Under the pieces are notes generated by a model that did not search any database, was not told the DNA's origin, and saw only the letters and a program-made list of their open reading frames with translations. Below, piece after piece: positions 25,209 through 33,605 of a stretch of 40,214 nucleotides of DNA. The DNA lies in contig JAFXHE010000010.1 in the NCBI GenBank assembly GCA_017536555.1, positions 1 through 40,214 of the forward strand. Direction: 5' to 3'. This stretch comes from Alistipes sp. (GTDB taxonomy: Bacteria; Bacteroidota; Bacteroidia; Bacteroidales; Rikenellaceae). Within the stretch, counting starts at the first letter, position 1. Each line of letters opens with the position of its first letter. Made by a program: the position numbers and the translations under genes.

Positions 25209-25940
25209 ATGAATGTTATTGTTGATATAGGCAATAGTCGCGTAAAAGTAGTGGTTATGCACGGTGGCACACCACAGCGCGAGTATGTCGCTGAGCAGGT
25301 TGATAAGTCGTTGATAGATAGGGTGGTGTCGGAGTGCGGCTCTGTGTCGCGTGCCATCGTGAGTTCTACGCGCGGCGATGAGGATGCGGTGTGCGAGCTG
25401 TTGCGTCGTTATGTCGATTTTGTTATGGCGTTTAAGCCTGCCACAACGCCCATACCACTGGGTAACGACTACGCCACACCTGCGACACTGGGTGCTGACC
25501 GTTTGGCGGCGGCAGTGGGGGCGAGTGCCTTGTATCCCGATTGCGACCTGCTCATCGTGGACTTTGGCACAGCTATAACCATTGACTATGTTGTAGATGG
25601 ATGTTTTAAGGGTGGTAATATATCGCCAGGGATGACTACCCGTTTTCGTGCTCTGCACGACTATACGCGAAAGTTACCATTATGCTCGGCAACGGAGAGC
25701 GTTCTCGACTATGGGCGCACTACGTGCGAAGCCATTGAGCAGGGTGTTATGCAGGGTATAACGGGCGAAATTGAGAGGTACATATCGCTCTTTTTGCAGA
25801 AAAACGAAAAAAAATGCATAATTTTCACCGGAGGTGATGCAAAATATTTTGTAAAGAGAATTAAAAATGCGATATTTGCAGACTGTGAGCCGGTGATATA
25901 CGGACTCAACAGAATTTTGGATTATAATGCAGAGATTTAG
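25209..25940 (+). CDS. coaX: Type III pantothenate kinase
   Basis: First step of coenzyme A synthesis: phosphorylation of pantothenate with ATP. It is recognised by the ASKHA-fold motifs DIGNSRVKVV (6-15, phosphate 1 loop), LGADRLAAAVGA near 96 (conserved Asp-Arg pair), DFGTAITID near 117 (phosphate 2) and IFTGGDAKYF near 200 (adenosine loop). Type III enzymes need a monovalent cation and resist feedback by CoA. Its 243 residues match the family. The 3' end overlaps the next gene by 14 bases, so the downstream outer-membrane protein is translationally coupled to it. CoaD, a later step of the same pathway, is at 36.4 kb. Confidence 0.95.
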   Translation: MNVIVDIGNSRVKVVVMHGGTPQREYVAEQVDKSLIDRVVSECGSVSRAIVSSTRGDEDAVCELLRRYVDFVMAFKPATTPIPLGNDYATPATLGADRLAAAVGASALYPDCDLLIVDFGTAITIDYVVDGCFKGGNISPGMTTRFRALHDYTRKLPLCSATESVLDYGRTTCEAIEQGVMQGITGEIERYISLFLQKNEKKCIIFTGGDAKYFVKRIKNAIFADCEPVIYGLNRILDYNAEI

Positions 25941-27324
25941 TATTGTCATACGAGTAGTTTTGATGGTGTTTGCGTTGTTGCCTTTTGCGGCATCGGCGCA
26001 GACAAGCAGTATCAATGCCTACTCACCATACTCGATGTACGGGCCTGGCGAGTTGCTCACTCCAGGAAATGTTGTTATGCGCTCAATGGGTGGCGTAGGT
26101 ATTGCTGCTCGATACGTTGGACATATCAACACGCTCAATCCCGCTGCTGCGAGCGTTATCCCGCAGAAGAGCTTCCTCTTTGAATTTGACTTTGATGGTA
26201 CACACTTTCGTAACAACCAGCCGAAGTATGATGCGGCAGGTGAGATGATAAAGAGAACCAAGACGGTGTACAACACCATCAACTTCCATAACCTCGCGGT
26301 GTCATTCCCCTTGGCAAAGAGCTTGGGTGCAACATTGTCGGTGTCGCCATATAGCAGTGTTGGTTACAAGGTGTCAACAATGGATGAGCAGCAGGATAAC
26401 TGGGCAGATATCGGACGTATCGTCTACGGACATAGTGGCGATGGCGATATCTCCGAGGTAAAGTTGTCAGTGGGTTGGGCTCCGTGGCGTAACTTCTCGA
26501 TAGGTGTCGCTGCAAAGTACTATTGGGGCTATATCGAGCGTAACTATCGTACCGACGTGGCTAACGTCATCACGGGCGAGGGTACCTACTCCTCGACAGT
26601 GGGTGTCGATAAGTATATCGTCTCAAACTTTAAGTTTCAGGTGGGCTTGCAGTGGAATATCATCTACGACGATGTTAGAATATTTACGCTGGGTGCTACG
26701 TATGACCTCGGCGGCTATCTCAACCCCAAGAAGCAGAGCTACGTCTATACAGACAACACCTTCAATACGGTCTATCCATTCCCTGTGCGTGACCGCATTG
26801 AGCGTGTCGAGCTAAAGGTGCCCCATCAGGTGGGTGCGGGTCTATACTATCGTGATCGCATCGTGTCGTGGGGTATAGACTATAACTTCGCAGCGTGGGG
26901 TGCATCAAACCGCTCTTTTACAGAAGATACGGCAATGACAGATGTCGTGGTGGCATATACCAACACACATAATATCAGAGCTGGCTTTGAGATAACACCA
27001 CGTCGTACAGATGTAAGAAACTATTTCAATCGTATATCATACCGTGTTGGTGCAACCGTAGGCAACTACTACCAGACATTTGCGGGTGAGCGTCTTAACA
27101 AGCTCGCTGTGACTGCAGGTCTTGGCTTCCCCGTGAAGGTGTGGGGTGCGTCGTCGATTAACGTGGGCTTTGAATATGGACGTATGTCGTCGCCCGCGAC
27201 ACCTACAATAGCAGGTGCAAAGGTTGGACTTGTTACGCAGAACTACTACAAGATATCTGTTGGCTTCAGCCTCTTCTCGGCAGATACATCGGATTACTGG
27301 TTTGTACGCCAGAAGTACGATTAA
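25927..27324 (+). CDS. Putative outer-membrane beta-barrel protein
   Basis: Exported protein of 465 residues with signal peptide MQRFSIVIRVVLMVFALLPF ending ASAQ. The mature start (INAYSPYSMYGPGELLTPGN; RSMGGVGIAARYVGHINTLNPAA) resembles the N-terminus of OmpP1/FadL-type barrels, including the small MGG-A-A and NPA turns. The rest alternates aromatic and polar residues in the way of about 14 transmembrane strands (VGWAPWRNFSIGVAAKYYWG; FKFQVGLQWNII). In Bacteroidota this gene commonly sits between coaX and a TPR gene. A role in uptake of hydrophobic molecules is possible, but none is shown. The C-terminal strand does not end in Phe; the chain ends FVRQKYD. Confidence 0.75.
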   Translation: MQRFSIVIRVVLMVFALLPFAASAQTSSINAYSPYSMYGPGELLTPGNVVMRSMGGVGIAARYVGHINTLNPAAASVIPQKSFLFEFDFDGTHFRNNQPKYDAAGEMIKRTKTVYNTINFHNLAVSFPLAKSLGATLSVSPYSSVGYKVSTMDEQQDNWADIGRIVYGHSGDGDISEVKLSVGWAPWRNFSIGVAAKYYWGYIERNYRTDVANVITGEGTYSSTVGVDKYIVSNFKFQVGLQWNIIYDDVRIFTLGATYDLGGYLNPKKQSYVYTDNTFNTVYPFPVRDRIERVELKVPHQVGAGLYYRDRIVSWGIDYNFAAWGASNRSFTEDTAMTDVVVAYTNTHNIRAGFEITPRRTDVRNYFNRISYRVGATVGNYYQTFAGERLNKLAVTAGLGFPVKVWGASSINVGFEYGRMSSPATPTIAGAKVGLVTQNYYKISVGFSLFSADTSDYWFVRQKYD

Positions 27325-27441
27325 TGGTACACAGTACGTGGCGTGCAAAGAGTGTGATATAGTGGCAAGGTTGGGTTGTTTGACACCCGAATATAAAACT
27401 GCTAACGATAATAAAACATAAATAATAAAACACAAGACACA

Positions 27442-28788
27442 ATGAAAAGCGTAAAAGTAATTTTGGCGGCCGCAGCGATGCTCGTAGGCGTATCTGCATC
27501 GGCACAGGATTTTAGTGATGATGCACAATTTGGTAAGTGGGGTGCTACTGTTGAGGAGCGCGCTTCAAACATTGGTGCATCAAACTTCCTTAAGGAGGCT
27601 CTCGATGGCAAGGATTACAAGGCTGCAACAGAGCACTTCCAGCAGCTCTTTAACAACTGCCCAGCAGCTTCACAGAACACCTTTGCTCGTGGTGTAACAC
27701 TCTATAAGAACAAGGCTGCACGTGCACGTAGCATCGAGGAGAAGAAGATGTTTATCGACTCAATCTTGCTTATCTATGATACACGTATCGAGTACTTCGG
27801 TAACCACCCAAAGAATGGTAAGGACTATATCCTCGATATGAAGGCTCGTGATATGCTCAAGTACTGCACTACAAACCGTCCTTTGTTGCGTGATGGCTTG
27901 AAGGATGCTGTTGATGCTGCTATTGAGTCAGGTCGTATCAACCTCGATATCGTTGCTATGTACTTCAGAAACCTCTGCGAGGATTTCGAGTATGATGACG
28001 CTGTAACCAGCGATATGGTGCTTGCAGAGTATGAGCGTCTGTCAGGTCTCTTTGCAGACGTATCAGCAGAGGATGAGCAGTATCGCGATATGTTTGAGAC
28101 AAGCTTCGGTACAAGTGGTGCTGCAAGCTGCGAGAACCTTGAGGTACTCTACTCGGAGAAGCTTGCTGCAGATCCCGAAAATATCGACCTCTTGGCACAG
28201 GCTGTAGCTCTTATGTCACGCGCACAGTGCTCAAGCGACTTCTTCTTCGCAACTACCGAGAAGTACTATGCTGTAAAGCCCTCTTCAGAGACCGCTTTGT
28301 TCCTTGCACAGGGCTTCAAGGCTCGTGGCGACAACGACAAGGCGTTGAAGTACTTGCGTGAGGCTTTGGCTGTTGAGACCAACCCCACAGAGAAGGAGCC
28401 TCTCTATGTTCAGATTGCTCTTATCGAGATTAGCAACCGCAACTACTCTGCAGCTGCAGACGCAGCACGTGAGTTGCGTGGCATCAACCCCGAGAATGGC
28501 TACTCATACTTCATCCTCGGTCAGTGCTATGCTGCATCACCCTGCTCGGAGGATAAGATTGGTGGTGCTTCAGTATATTGGGCAGCATACGATGCAATGG
28601 CACAGGCTGTGAACCTGCTTAAGGATGAGCCCGAGGTGCAGAAGCTTGCACAGCAGCTTATGAACGCATATCGCGCTGCATTCCCCCAGCAGGAGACCTG
28701 CTTCTTCGCAGAGCTTACTGCAGGCGACCGTTACACAGTTAAGTGTGGCTACGCATCGGGTCAGTCTACAACAGTACGTTACCGCTAA
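27442..28788 (+). CDS. Exported tetratricopeptide-repeat protein
   Basis: A 448-residue periplasmic or outer-membrane-associated protein with signal peptide MKSVKVILAAAAMLVGVSAS, cut before AQD or QD. The mature part is all alpha-helical with TPR-like pairs: DYKAATEHFQQLFNNCP near 57, ALFLAQGFKARGDNDKALKY near 285, NYSAAADAARELRGINPENG near 335. The C-terminus (ELTAGDRYTVKCGYASGQST) is a short beta segment. TPR proteins here are probably scaffolds for envelope assembly; its fixed place next to lptC supports this, but no partner is shown. The 117-base gap upstream has no recognised promoter. Codon use is strongly biased, which suggests high expression. Confidence 0.75.
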   Translation: MKSVKVILAAAAMLVGVSASAQDFSDDAQFGKWGATVEERASNIGASNFLKEALDGKDYKAATEHFQQLFNNCPAASQNTFARGVTLYKNKAARARSIEEKKMFIDSILLIYDTRIEYFGNHPKNGKDYILDMKARDMLKYCTTNRPLLRDGLKDAVDAAIESGRINLDIVAMYFRNLCEDFEYDDAVTSDMVLAEYERLSGLFADVSAEDEQYRDMFETSFGTSGAASCENLEVLYSEKLAADPENIDLLAQAVALMSRAQCSSDFFFATTEKYYAVKPSSETALFLAQGFKARGDNDKALKYLREALAVETNPTEKEPLYVQIALIEISNRNYSAAADAARELRGINPENGYSYFILGQCYAASPCSEDKIGGASVYWAAYDAMAQAVNLLKDEPEVQKLAQQLMNAYRAAFPQQETCFFAELTAGDRYTVKCGYASGQSTTVRYR

Positions 28789-28805
28789 AAGATAGCTGGG
28801 CAACT

Positions 28806-29822
28806 ATGCTCCGTACCATCAGAAAATACGCTATGGTAGCACTCTCCATCGTGGGGAGTGCTACATTGCTATTCTCGTGTGGCAAAGCACCCGAGGCTAC
28901 GGTCTACGATTATGAGACGCTTATGACCGAGTCGAGTGAAAACCGCACGGTGACGATGATGGAGAATGGTAAACGCTCATACATCTTTACAACGCCCCTT
29001 ATTGAGGGCTATAGCCTTGCAAAGAACCCCTATCAGGAGTTTCGTCGAGGTGTCAAGATTACTACGTTTACCTCTGATACAATACCCCTTATTGATGCGA
29101 TACTTACCGCCAACTACGCTATATATTATGAGAATCAGAAGCTGTGGGAGGCAAAGGGTAATGTCGTGATAAACAAGTATAACCGTAAGGGTCAGGACAC
29201 CACCGTAACGGGTGTAACAGAGGTCTATACGCAGCAACTCTTTTGGAATGCTACAACCGAGAAGATATACTCTAACGTAGATACCAAGGTGTTGCAGCCC
29301 GATGGTTGGCACTTTGGCGTCGGCTTCGATGCTGACGAGGATCTTAAGAATATCCACTTCCGTAAGTATAGCAGTGAGGTGGAGTTTGAGATGCGTGAGC
29401 AGCAGCGTCGTGAGCGTGATTCACTTACTACAGAGGATGGCGCGGAGGTTGACGACAGAGCGACAAGTTCGCGTCAAGGCAATATGCGCCCTGCTAATAG
29501 CGCGCGTCCGTCGTCAAACTCGCGTGACGAGGCTAATATGAGTCGAAGCCCGCAGAATAGGGTTCAGCAACAGCAGAAGGCGGGAGGTAGGTTAGTGTCG
29601 CCTTCAGGTGACGCACAGCGTCCTACGCCACAACGTCCTACACAGCAGCGACCTACGACACAACGTCCCACCCCCGAGAGCGGTGTTCAGAGACCGCAGC
29701 AGGGTAATAAAGCTGTGCCTGCACGTGGTGCAGCATCCAGTGCGCTGGGTAGTAAGGAGATACAAGCTGGAGGTGCTATGGCACTCTCGGCAAAGGATAG
29801 TCGTCAGAATGAAAAGTTGTAG
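28806..29822 (+). CDS. lptC: LPS export protein LptC-like lipoprotein with a long C-terminal tail
   Basis: LptC lies between the LptBFG transporter and the periplasmic LptA bridge and passes LPS outward. Start at 28806 (MLRTIRKYAMVALSIVGSAT, then LLFSC) gives a lipoprotein signal with lipid Cys25; an upstream in-frame ATG at 28743 lies inside the TPR gene. The beta-jellyroll LptC domain covers about 40-200 (PLIEGYSLAKNPYQEFRRGV; ANYAIYYENQKLWEAKGNV; GVTEVYTQQLFWNATTEKIY). From about 205 to 338 the chain is low-complexity, basic and rich in Pro, Gln, Arg and Ser, including QRPTx repeats near 270-290. Most LptC proteins lack such a tail. E. coli LptC has a membrane helix rather than a lipid. 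Confidence 0.82.
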   Translation: MLRTIRKYAMVALSIVGSATLLFSCGKAPEATVYDYETLMTESSENRTVTMMENGKRSYIFTTPLIEGYSLAKNPYQEFRRGVKITTFTSDTIPLIDAILTANYAIYYENQKLWEAKGNVVINKYNRKGQDTTVTGVTEVYTQQLFWNATTEKIYSNVDTKVLQPDGWHFGVGFDADEDLKNIHFRKYSSEVEFEMREQQRRERDSLTTEDGAEVDDRATSSRQGNMRPANSARPSSNSRDEANMSRSPQNRVQQQQKAGGRLVSPSGDAQRPTPQRPTQQRPTTQRPTPESGVQRPQQGNKAVPARGAASSALGSKEIQAGGAMALSAKDSRQNEKL

Positions 29823-29862
29823 ACGGCAGGGTAAACTACTAACAATAAGCTGATAAACAGAG

Positions 29863-31098
29863 ATGGGAATAATAATAGCGATAATTGCGGTTATGCTACT
29901 CTTATCGGCATTCTTTTCGGGTATGGAGATTGCATTCTTGAGCCGCAATCGTCTGCGCGAAGAGATTGACCGTAAGCAGAATCCACTCTTTGACCGTGTG
30001 GCAGAGGTGTTCTCGCGTAATTCCGAGAACTATATAACAACGATATTGGTAGGTAACAACATAGCACTTGTTATCTACTCTATGTTTATGTCGCAGCTGT
30101 TATTTCGTATCTTCGGCTGGAGCAACCTGCTCTTCGAGACAGTCGTCTCAACGGCGGTGATACTCTTTGTTGGCGAGTATATACCCAAGTCGGTGGTTAA
30201 GCGTAACCCCAACTTCTACTACTCGCTGTTTGCGCCTGTGTTGTATGTGATATACATAATTCTCTATCCCATATCACGCTTCTCGACATTTATATCGAAT
30301 ATCTTGTTGCTCCTTACAGGACGACGCATCAACCCACGTGAGGCACAGACAGAGTTTAATAGAGAGGATCTTGCACAACTTGTGGAGGCTGAAAATGTTG
30401 AGGTTGACAGCGAGGAGGAAGAGGATATTCGTCTGTTCCAAAATGCTCTCGACTTTGCCGATTTGCGCGTTAGAGACTGTATGGTGCAGCGCGTGGATAT
30501 CGAGGCCCTCGACCTTGAGGAGACGACAATTGAGCAGCTTACGGAGCGTTTCGTAAAGACGCACTACTCACGAATATTCATCTGGCACGGCTCTATAGAC
30601 AACATAATTGGCTATGTCAACTCAAAGAGCCTCTTTGAGAACCCTACGTCTATTGGCGATGTGCTCATTAAGACGATATACGTTGCCGAGACTATGCCTT
30701 TGCAGGCTATGTTGGAGACATTCACAAAGCGACGTGCCTCCATTGCCGTTGTCATAGATGAGTTCGGTGGCACTGCGGGTATCATATCGCTGGAGGATGT
30801 GCTCGAGCAGATATTTGGTGATATAGAGGATGAGCACGACGTGCAGGAGCTTGTCGAGAGGGTTGTAGGCGATGGCGAGTGGATATTCTCGTGCCGTCTT
30901 GAGGTGGAGTACCTCAACGAGGAGTATGGACTTGGTATTGCCGAGAGTGACGAGTATGACACGTTGGCTGGTTTTATCATCGCTGAATATGGCGAGATAC
31001 CCCACGAGGGCGAGGAGCTTGAGATATCGGGTTATCGCATAAAGATACTAAAACGCGAGCAGTCACGCCTCGATTTGGTGAGTATTGCGCGCGTATAG
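29863..31098 (+). CDS. CorC/HlyC-type membrane protein (DUF21-CBS)
   Basis: Membrane protein of the CNNM/CorC family, thought to move magnesium or other divalent ions. The DUF21 transmembrane domain covers about 1-150 (AFFSGMEIAFLSRNRLREEI; ILVGNNIALVIYSMF; FVGEYIPKSVVKRNPN). A pair of CBS domains (about 200-320; VRDCMVQRVDIEAL, FTKRRASIAVVIDEFGGTAG) would bind adenine nucleotide, and the C-terminal CorC_HlyC domain (about 335-410) is intact (EYDTLAGFI, GEIPHEGEE). Its 411 residues are typical. In gliding Bacteroidota the related GldE has the same layout, so that name is an alternative. It lies 40 bases after lptC, probably in one operon. Confidence 0.85.
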   Translation: MGIIIAIIAVMLLLSAFFSGMEIAFLSRNRLREEIDRKQNPLFDRVAEVFSRNSENYITTILVGNNIALVIYSMFMSQLLFRIFGWSNLLFETVVSTAVILFVGEYIPKSVVKRNPNFYYSLFAPVLYVIYIILYPISRFSTFISNILLLLTGRRINPREAQTEFNREDLAQLVEAENVEVDSEEEEDIRLFQNALDFADLRVRDCMVQRVDIEALDLEETTIEQLTERFVKTHYSRIFIWHGSIDNIIGYVNSKSLFENPTSIGDVLIKTIYVAETMPLQAMLETFTKRRASIAVVIDEFGGTAGIISLEDVLEQIFGDIEDEHDVQELVERVVGDGEWIFSCRLEVEYLNEEYGLGIAESDEYDTLAGFIIAEYGEIPHEGEELEISGYRIKILKREQSRLDLVSIARV

Positions 31099-31153
31099 CG
31101 TACATATAGATAAAAAATAGGCTCTAACGTAGTGTTATTTAATAAAAAATCAC

Positions 31154-31161
31154 TACCTTTG
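31154..31161 (+). promoter_or_regulatory. -7 box for the PpiD-like gene
   Basis: TACCTTTG, a full TAnnTTTG match; transcription would start near 31167 and leave a leader of about 87 bases. No TTTG is present at the normal -33 distance. Confidence 0.55.
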
Positions 31162-31253
31162 GAGGCTCAAAACGTCCACAGTCAGAATAGTGGCTCTTGG
31201 ATGTGCTGGATTTAGGAATGAACAAAACGATAAAATAATAAAAAAAGTTTTTT

Positions 31254-33212
31254 ATGGCATCATTAAACACACTACGCACCAAATACGGCATCGTGCTTTC
31301 GATAGTCATCGCTGTCGTACTTTTGGCATTTATTCTTGGCGATCAGCTTAGCTACCGTGGTGGCTCGCAGGAGATCGTTGATGAGACCGTTATGAAGGTT
31401 AACGGCTATGAGGTAAAGCAGTCGGAGTACTTCCCCGTACACGACATGTACAGCCAGTTCCAGCAGCTCAATGAGGATGCTGTAGCTGACCGCACTGCAA
31501 GCAACATCATCTACAAGCAGTTCCTCGCTCCCGCGCTTGAGGCTGCAGGTATCGCTGTGTCGCAGGCAGAGATTGACAACTATGCACAGACATTCGGTGA
31601 GATGACTGCAACGCAGCTCCGCCAGTATGGCTGGCCCGATGATCAGATTTTGCCCGTTGTGCAGAATCAGTGGGCTATGGAGTCTATCGACGTTGCGCAG
31701 AACCTCTCAATGCAGAAGTTCGCAGAGATTCTCTCAAAGGGTATCTATACTAATAGCCTTGAGGTTAAGGATCAGCTCCGCAGCGAGAACCTTACATTTG
31801 ATGGTCGATATGTAGCTGTTCCCTACACTACAATAGCAAACGACGCTATCGAGATTTCAGAGGAGGAGATTCAGGCATACTATGAGGCTAACCGCACCAA
31901 GAACAATGCCTACGGCAGCCGTCTGTTGCGCTATGTGCGCTTCGACATTGAGGCTTCAGAGGAGGATAAGGCTCGCATCGAGGAGGAGATAATGGCTCTC
32001 GACGCAAAGGTTAAGGCTACTACTGATGCAGAGGCTATGAAGAGCGCAGTTCGCACTGCAGGTGGCAAGGTTGGTACTTACAAGAGCTTTGCTTCACTCG
32101 ACAGCGAGGTAGCAGAGGCCTTTGAGGCAGGTCAGAGCTATGGCCCCGAGAATGTAGACAATGTATGGAAGGCTAACTACCTTATCGCCGATATTCAGGC
32201 TCCTGCAACCTTCGATTTCGAGGTTGCCGAGTTTAGCAATATGGCGGAGGCAGAGAAGGTTGCAGAGGAGCTTAAGGCTAACGGCGGTGACTTCACAAAG
32301 CTCTCGACAGCTGTTGACGCTGTTGCAGACAGCCGCCAGCTTATCAATATGACCGAGACACAGGCAAAGAACTTCATCGGCTGCAGCGAGGGTGATATCT
32401 TCGCATTCAGCAACAATGGTGTTCCCTCTGTTGCCAAGATTATCAAGTTGGGTGACAAGGAGCGTTTCGTGCTCACAGCAGATGTAGAGAAGGCTATTGC
32501 TCCTGGTGAGAAGACTATCCGTGCAATCACTCGTGAGGCTGATAGCTTTGAGGCTAACATTGGTGACAACATCGAGTCTTTCCAGGCTGCTGCTGACGCT
32601 GCAGGTCGCACTATCGCTATGACCAACGTAAACCGCAATAGCTACAACCCCAACTACGGTATGGGTCGTATGGCTGGTAACATTCCTAACTCACGTCATA
32701 TGGCTGTTTGGGCTTATGGCGCAGAGGTAGGCGAGTCAAAGCGTTTCTCTATTGATGGCTCTATCTATGTTGTTATGGTGGCATCTGTAGACAACGATGA
32801 GTATGCTGTACGCAACGATGCACAGATTCGTCAGGCTCTGTTGCGCGACAAGAAGTATGCACAGCTTGTTGAGGGTCTTAATATGGAGAGCGCAATCGAG
32901 GGCGCAGAGAGTGGCACTTTCGAGGGTGTTAAGTTCTCTAACCGTACATTGAGCGACGGTAAGGGCGATGCGACACTTGTAGCAGCTATCGCATCAACTA
33001 CCGAGACAGGTGTTGAGCAGACTGTAAAGGGCGTTAATGCTGCTTATGTATTCGTTGTTGACGCTATCAATGGCGAGGTTGATGAGAGTGCTATCGAGGA
33101 GCAGCGCACACCTCTCACCACACAGCGTGAGCGTACACTCTTGCAGTCAGGTGCAGGTATGCTTGCATCAAAGGCTGATATAGAGGATCTCCGCGCAGAG
33201 GGCTCTATGTAA
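31254..33212 (+). CDS. PpiD/SurA-like periplasmic folding factor
   Basis: Membrane-anchored protein of 652 residues. One N-terminal transmembrane helix (YGIVLSIVIAVVLLAFILGD, about 10-29) is followed by a SurA_N/PpiD-type chaperone domain (VMKVNGYEVKQSEYF; DRTASNIIYKQFLAPALEAAGIA; TATQLRQYG). The central part, where PpiD carries its parvulin domain, lacks a recognisable rotamase core, and SDGKGDATL near the end does not restore one. It may act as a chaperone without isomerase activity. The C-terminus has further periplasmic helices. The gene has a -7 box, strong codon bias and a long terminator, so it is probably abundant and separately transcribed. The PPIase label would be an over-call. Confidence 0.75.
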   Translation: MASLNTLRTKYGIVLSIVIAVVLLAFILGDQLSYRGGSQEIVDETVMKVNGYEVKQSEYFPVHDMYSQFQQLNEDAVADRTASNIIYKQFLAPALEAAGIAVSQAEIDNYAQTFGEMTATQLRQYGWPDDQILPVVQNQWAMESIDVAQNLSMQKFAEILSKGIYTNSLEVKDQLRSENLTFDGRYVAVPYTTIANDAIEISEEEIQAYYEANRTKNNAYGSRLLRYVRFDIEASEEDKARIEEEIMALDAKVKATTDAEAMKSAVRTAGGKVGTYKSFASLDSEVAEAFEAGQSYGPENVDNVWKANYLIADIQAPATFDFEVAEFSNMAEAEKVAEELKANGGDFTKLSTAVDAVADSRQLINMTETQAKNFIGCSEGDIFAFSNNGVPSVAKIIKLGDKERFVLTADVEKAIAPGEKTIRAITREADSFEANIGDNIESFQAAADAAGRTIAMTNVNRNSYNPNYGMGRMAGNIPNSRHMAVWAYGAEVGESKRFSIDGSIYVVMVASVDNDEYAVRNDAQIRQALLRDKKYAQLVEGLNMESAIEGAESGTFEGVKFSNRTLSDGKGDATLVAAIASTTETGVEQTVKGVNAAYVFVVDAINGEVDESAIEEQRTPLTTQRERTLLQSGAGMLASKADIEDLRAEGSM

Positions 33213-33229
33213 GATATAGGCTGATAATT

Positions 33230-33282
33230 AGCGATGCCTCGAACAAGGTGGTTGACCATCTGTTCGAGGCATCGCTGTTTTT
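33230..33282 (+). terminator. Strong terminator after the PpiD-like gene
   Basis: Perfect 16-bp stem AGCGATGCCTCGAACA (33230-33245) / 33261-33276, extended inward, then TTTTT (33278-33282). Confidence 0.92.
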
Positions 33283-33326
33283 GGACAGCTTCGTTTCGGA
33301 CAGCCCTGTTTCGGACATATCCGTTT
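33276..33326 (+). repeat. Degenerate 15-16 bp tandem repeat
   Basis: Directly after the terminator: units beginning GTTTTTGGACAG, GTTTCGGACAG, GTTTCGGACAT and GTTTAGAATAG follow each other at 15-16 bases. The core GTTTCGGACA is exact in the second and third units. Confidence 0.6.
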
Positions 33327-33366
33327 AGAATAGTTCTCTGATCCAAGATAAGCTACGTAGCCACAT

Positions 33367-33400
33367 AAAAAAAAGCAGCGGCAACCTTTCGATTGCCGCT
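33367..33400 (-). terminator. Terminator of the tRNA-Arg transcript
   Basis: Stem AGCGGCAA (33377-33384) / TTGCCGCT (33393-33400); on the minus strand eight T (complement of 33367-33374) follow shortly after. Confidence 0.85.
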
Positions 33401-33403
33401 TTG

Positions 33404-33477
33404 TGACTCCGACAGGATTCAAACCTGTAACCGCTTGATCCGTAGTCAAGTACTCTATTCAGTTGAGCTACGGAGCC
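33404..33477 (-). tRNA. tRNA-Arg (anticodon ACG)
   Basis: Minus-strand cloverleaf of 74 bases: acceptor GGCTCCG pairs with CGGAGTC (one G-T pair), discriminator A; D-arm GCTCAACTGAATAGAGT; anticodon stem CTTGA/TCAAG enclosing CTACGGA, so the anticodon is ACG, with A34 expected to become inosine; T-loop TTTGAAT. CCA is not encoded. It reads CGU, CGC and CGA codons, the main arginine codons here. Own promoter and terminator. Confidence 0.95.
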
Positions 33478-33492
33478 ATTCCTTTGCTTTTG

Positions 33493-33525
33493 CGAGTGCA
33501 AATGTATAACAAATATTTCATCTGT
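33493..33525 (-). promoter_or_regulatory. Promoter of tRNA-Arg
   Basis: Minus strand: TTTG, 20 bases, TACATTTG, directly followed by CACTCGCAAAA, the same bases as at the tRNA-Pro promoter. Confidence 0.8.
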
Positions 33526-33549
33526 GCAAATATTTTACGAAAAATTTTC

Positions 33550-33578
33550 AAAAAAAAGCGACAGTTTATACTGCCGCT
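33550..33578 (-). terminator. Terminator of the TlpA-like gene
   Basis: Stem 33557-33565 / 33570-33578 with loop of four; fully paired on the minus strand if one G-U pair is allowed, and followed there by a run of T. Confidence 0.8.
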
Positions 33579-33605
33579 TTTGCTTACATTGTGTGTATCA
33601 GACGA

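Noticed and set aside
31218-31238. Six-codon upstream frame in the PpiD-like leader
   Set aside because: It is a chance ATG in A-rich DNA; no repeat, attenuator or conserved peptide is visible.
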